Origin: Rhodospirillaceae bacterium
GTDB lineage: Bacteria; Pseudomonadota; Alphaproteobacteria; Rhodospirillales; Rhodospirillaceae
DNA length: 7,338 nt
NCBI GenBank assembly: GCA_016937315.1
Contig: JAFGWD010000215.1
Coordinates: forward strand, 1 to 7,338
Reading direction: 5' to 3'
Part shown: positions 6,452 to 7,338 of the stretch, piece by piece
Layout of the letters: each line of letters begins with the position of its first letter
Numbering within the stretch: the stretch's first letter is position 1
Program-made: the position numbers and the translations under genes
Notes under the pieces: model-generated
What the model was told of the DNA's origin: nothing
The model's input: only the letters and a program-made list of their open reading frames with translations
The model's database searches: none

Positions 6452-7338
6452 TTAGTCTCTGGGGCGGATGTCGATGACGCGTTTCGCCTTGCCAAGCGAA
6501 CGCTCAAGGGTGCCTGGGTCAGCAACCCGAACCCCAACCGTTACACCAACCATGGATTTGACGTGGCGGGCGAGATCCTTGGCGCAACTGTCCACGGCGA
6601 TGGGATCGGCTTCCGACGGCTGACGGGTTTCGACAATAACGTCCAGGGTGTCGAGTTTGCCTCGGCGTCCCAGTTCCAAAACATAATGCGGCGACAGGCG
6701 CTTATCGGCGAGGATCAGTTCCTCGATTTGCGAGGGAAAGACGTTGACGCCATGGAAGATGATCATGTCGTCGGAACGGCCATTGATGCGTTCGATGCGG
6801 CGCATGGAGCGTGCCGTTCCTGGCATTAGGCGGGTCAAGTCGCGGGTGCGATAGCGTAGGATTGGCAAGGCTTCCTTGGTCAGGGAGGTCAGTACCAACT
6901 CGCCGTGTGCCCCATCGGGCAGAACCTCGCCAGTTTCCGGGTCGATGATCTCGGGGTAGAAGTGATCTTCCCACAGATGCAGGCCGTCTTTGCTTTCGAT
7001 GCACTCGTTGGCGACGCCTGGCCCTAGAACTTCGGACAGGCCATAGATGTCCAGCGCGTCAATATCAAAGGTGCTTTCGATTTCCTCGCGCATCGCCTCG
7101 GACCATGGTTCTGCACCGTGGAGGGCGATTTTTAGGGAAGAGGTGCGGGGGTCGATACCTTGCCGACGGAATTCATCGCCCAGCGCCAGCATGTAACTGG
7201 GGGTGACCATGATGATGTCGGGTTTGAAGTCTTGGATCAGCTTCACCTGACGTTCAGTTTGTCCGCCGGACATTGGGATCACGGTGCAGCCGTAGGCTTC
7301 TGCGCCATAGTGTGCGCCAAGGCCGCCAGTGAACAGGC
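6452..7338 (-). CDS. paaK: Phenylacetate-CoA ligase (AMP-forming), N-terminus beyond window
   Basis: Joins phenylacetate (or a related aryl-acetate such as indoleacetate) to CoA with ATP giving AMP and PPi; cytoplasmic, member of the ANL adenylating superfamily. The window shows 294 C-terminal residues of about 435. The reading frame is open to the right edge: LFTGGLGAHYGAE, a PaaK-type segment, precedes the first possible internal GTG start (7282), so the true start lies outside. Visible motifs: MSGGQTERQ (7247-7273), LHGAEPWS, YGLSEVLGPG (the aromatic/ATP motif, near 7028-7045), YRTRD (near 6839-6853), GRSDDMIIFHGVNVFPSQIE (near 6722-6778) with the hinge region, and a C-terminal RSLGKAKR carrying the lysine expected for adenylation. 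It stops with TAA 17 nt before iorA, in the same operon, giving two routes to the same aryl-acetyl-CoA. Substrate preference between phenyl- and indoleacetate is undetermined. Confidence 0.94.
   Translation of the reverse strand, partial: LFTGGLGAHYGAEAYGCTVIPMSGGQTERQVKLIQDFKPDIIMVTPSYMLALGDEFRRQGIDPRTSSLKIALHGAEPWSEAMREEIESTFDIDALDIYGLSEVLGPGVANECIESKDGLHLWEDHFYPEIIDPETGEVLPDGAHGELVLTSLTKEALPILRYRTRDLTRLMPGTARSMRRIERINGRSDDMIIFHGVNVFPSQIEELILADKRLSPHYVLELGRRGKLDTLDVIVETRQPSEADPIAVDSCAKDLARHVKSMVGVTVGVRVADPGTLERSLGKAKRVIDIRPRD

Noticed and set aside
6368..6829. 153-codon plus-strand frame across the paaK end and iorA start
   Set aside because: Antisense to the conserved C-terminal domain of PaaK; no family likeness.

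Overview
The window is a stretch of bacterial chromosome (or large replicon) in which all recognisable genes lie on the minus strand. Transcription runs from right to left: paaK (5' part outside the window), iorA, iorB, ldh, nifJ (3' part outside the window). Base composition is GC-rich to a moderate degree, codon use is even across the five genes, and several starts have clear AAGGA/GGAGG-type Shine-Dalgarno sites. This fits a Gram-negative proteobacterium; a facultatively anaerobic alphaproteobacterium (Rhodospirillales-like) is my best guess, but the sequence does not prove it. I saw no RNA genes, mobile elements, CRISPR or phage genes.

Right part (about 3982-7338): a tight operon for aryl-acetyl-CoA metabolism. 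The end of an AMP-forming phenylacetate-CoA ligase is followed after 17 nt by the large subunit of indolepyruvate:ferredoxin oxidoreductase (IorA), whose stop codon overlaps the start of the small subunit (IorB) as ATGA. IorAB converts aryl-pyruvates (from transamination of Phe/Tyr/Trp) to aryl-acetyl-CoA plus CO2 and reduced ferredoxin. PaaK makes the same type of thioester from the free aryl-acetate. The two enzymes therefore meet at one product.

Left part (1-3877): a 310-residue NAD-dependent L-lactate dehydrogenase with the active-site and fructose-1,6-bisphosphate-site residues of the allosteric bacterial enzymes, then 934 residues of a single-chain pyruvate:ferredoxin(flavodoxin) oxidoreductase (NifJ) that runs intact to the window edge. 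These two enzymes compete for pyruvate: reduction to lactate, or oxidation to acetyl-CoA with reduced ferredoxin.

Together the window is a 2-oxoacid/ferredoxin module for life with little oxygen. Only two real gaps exist, 104 bp before ldh and 142 bp before nifJ. Each holds an imperfect FNR-like sequence, and the nifJ gap also has a perfect 8-bp inverted repeat next to a possible promoter. None of the genes is new as a family; the points worth a second look are the gene combination and these two gaps.
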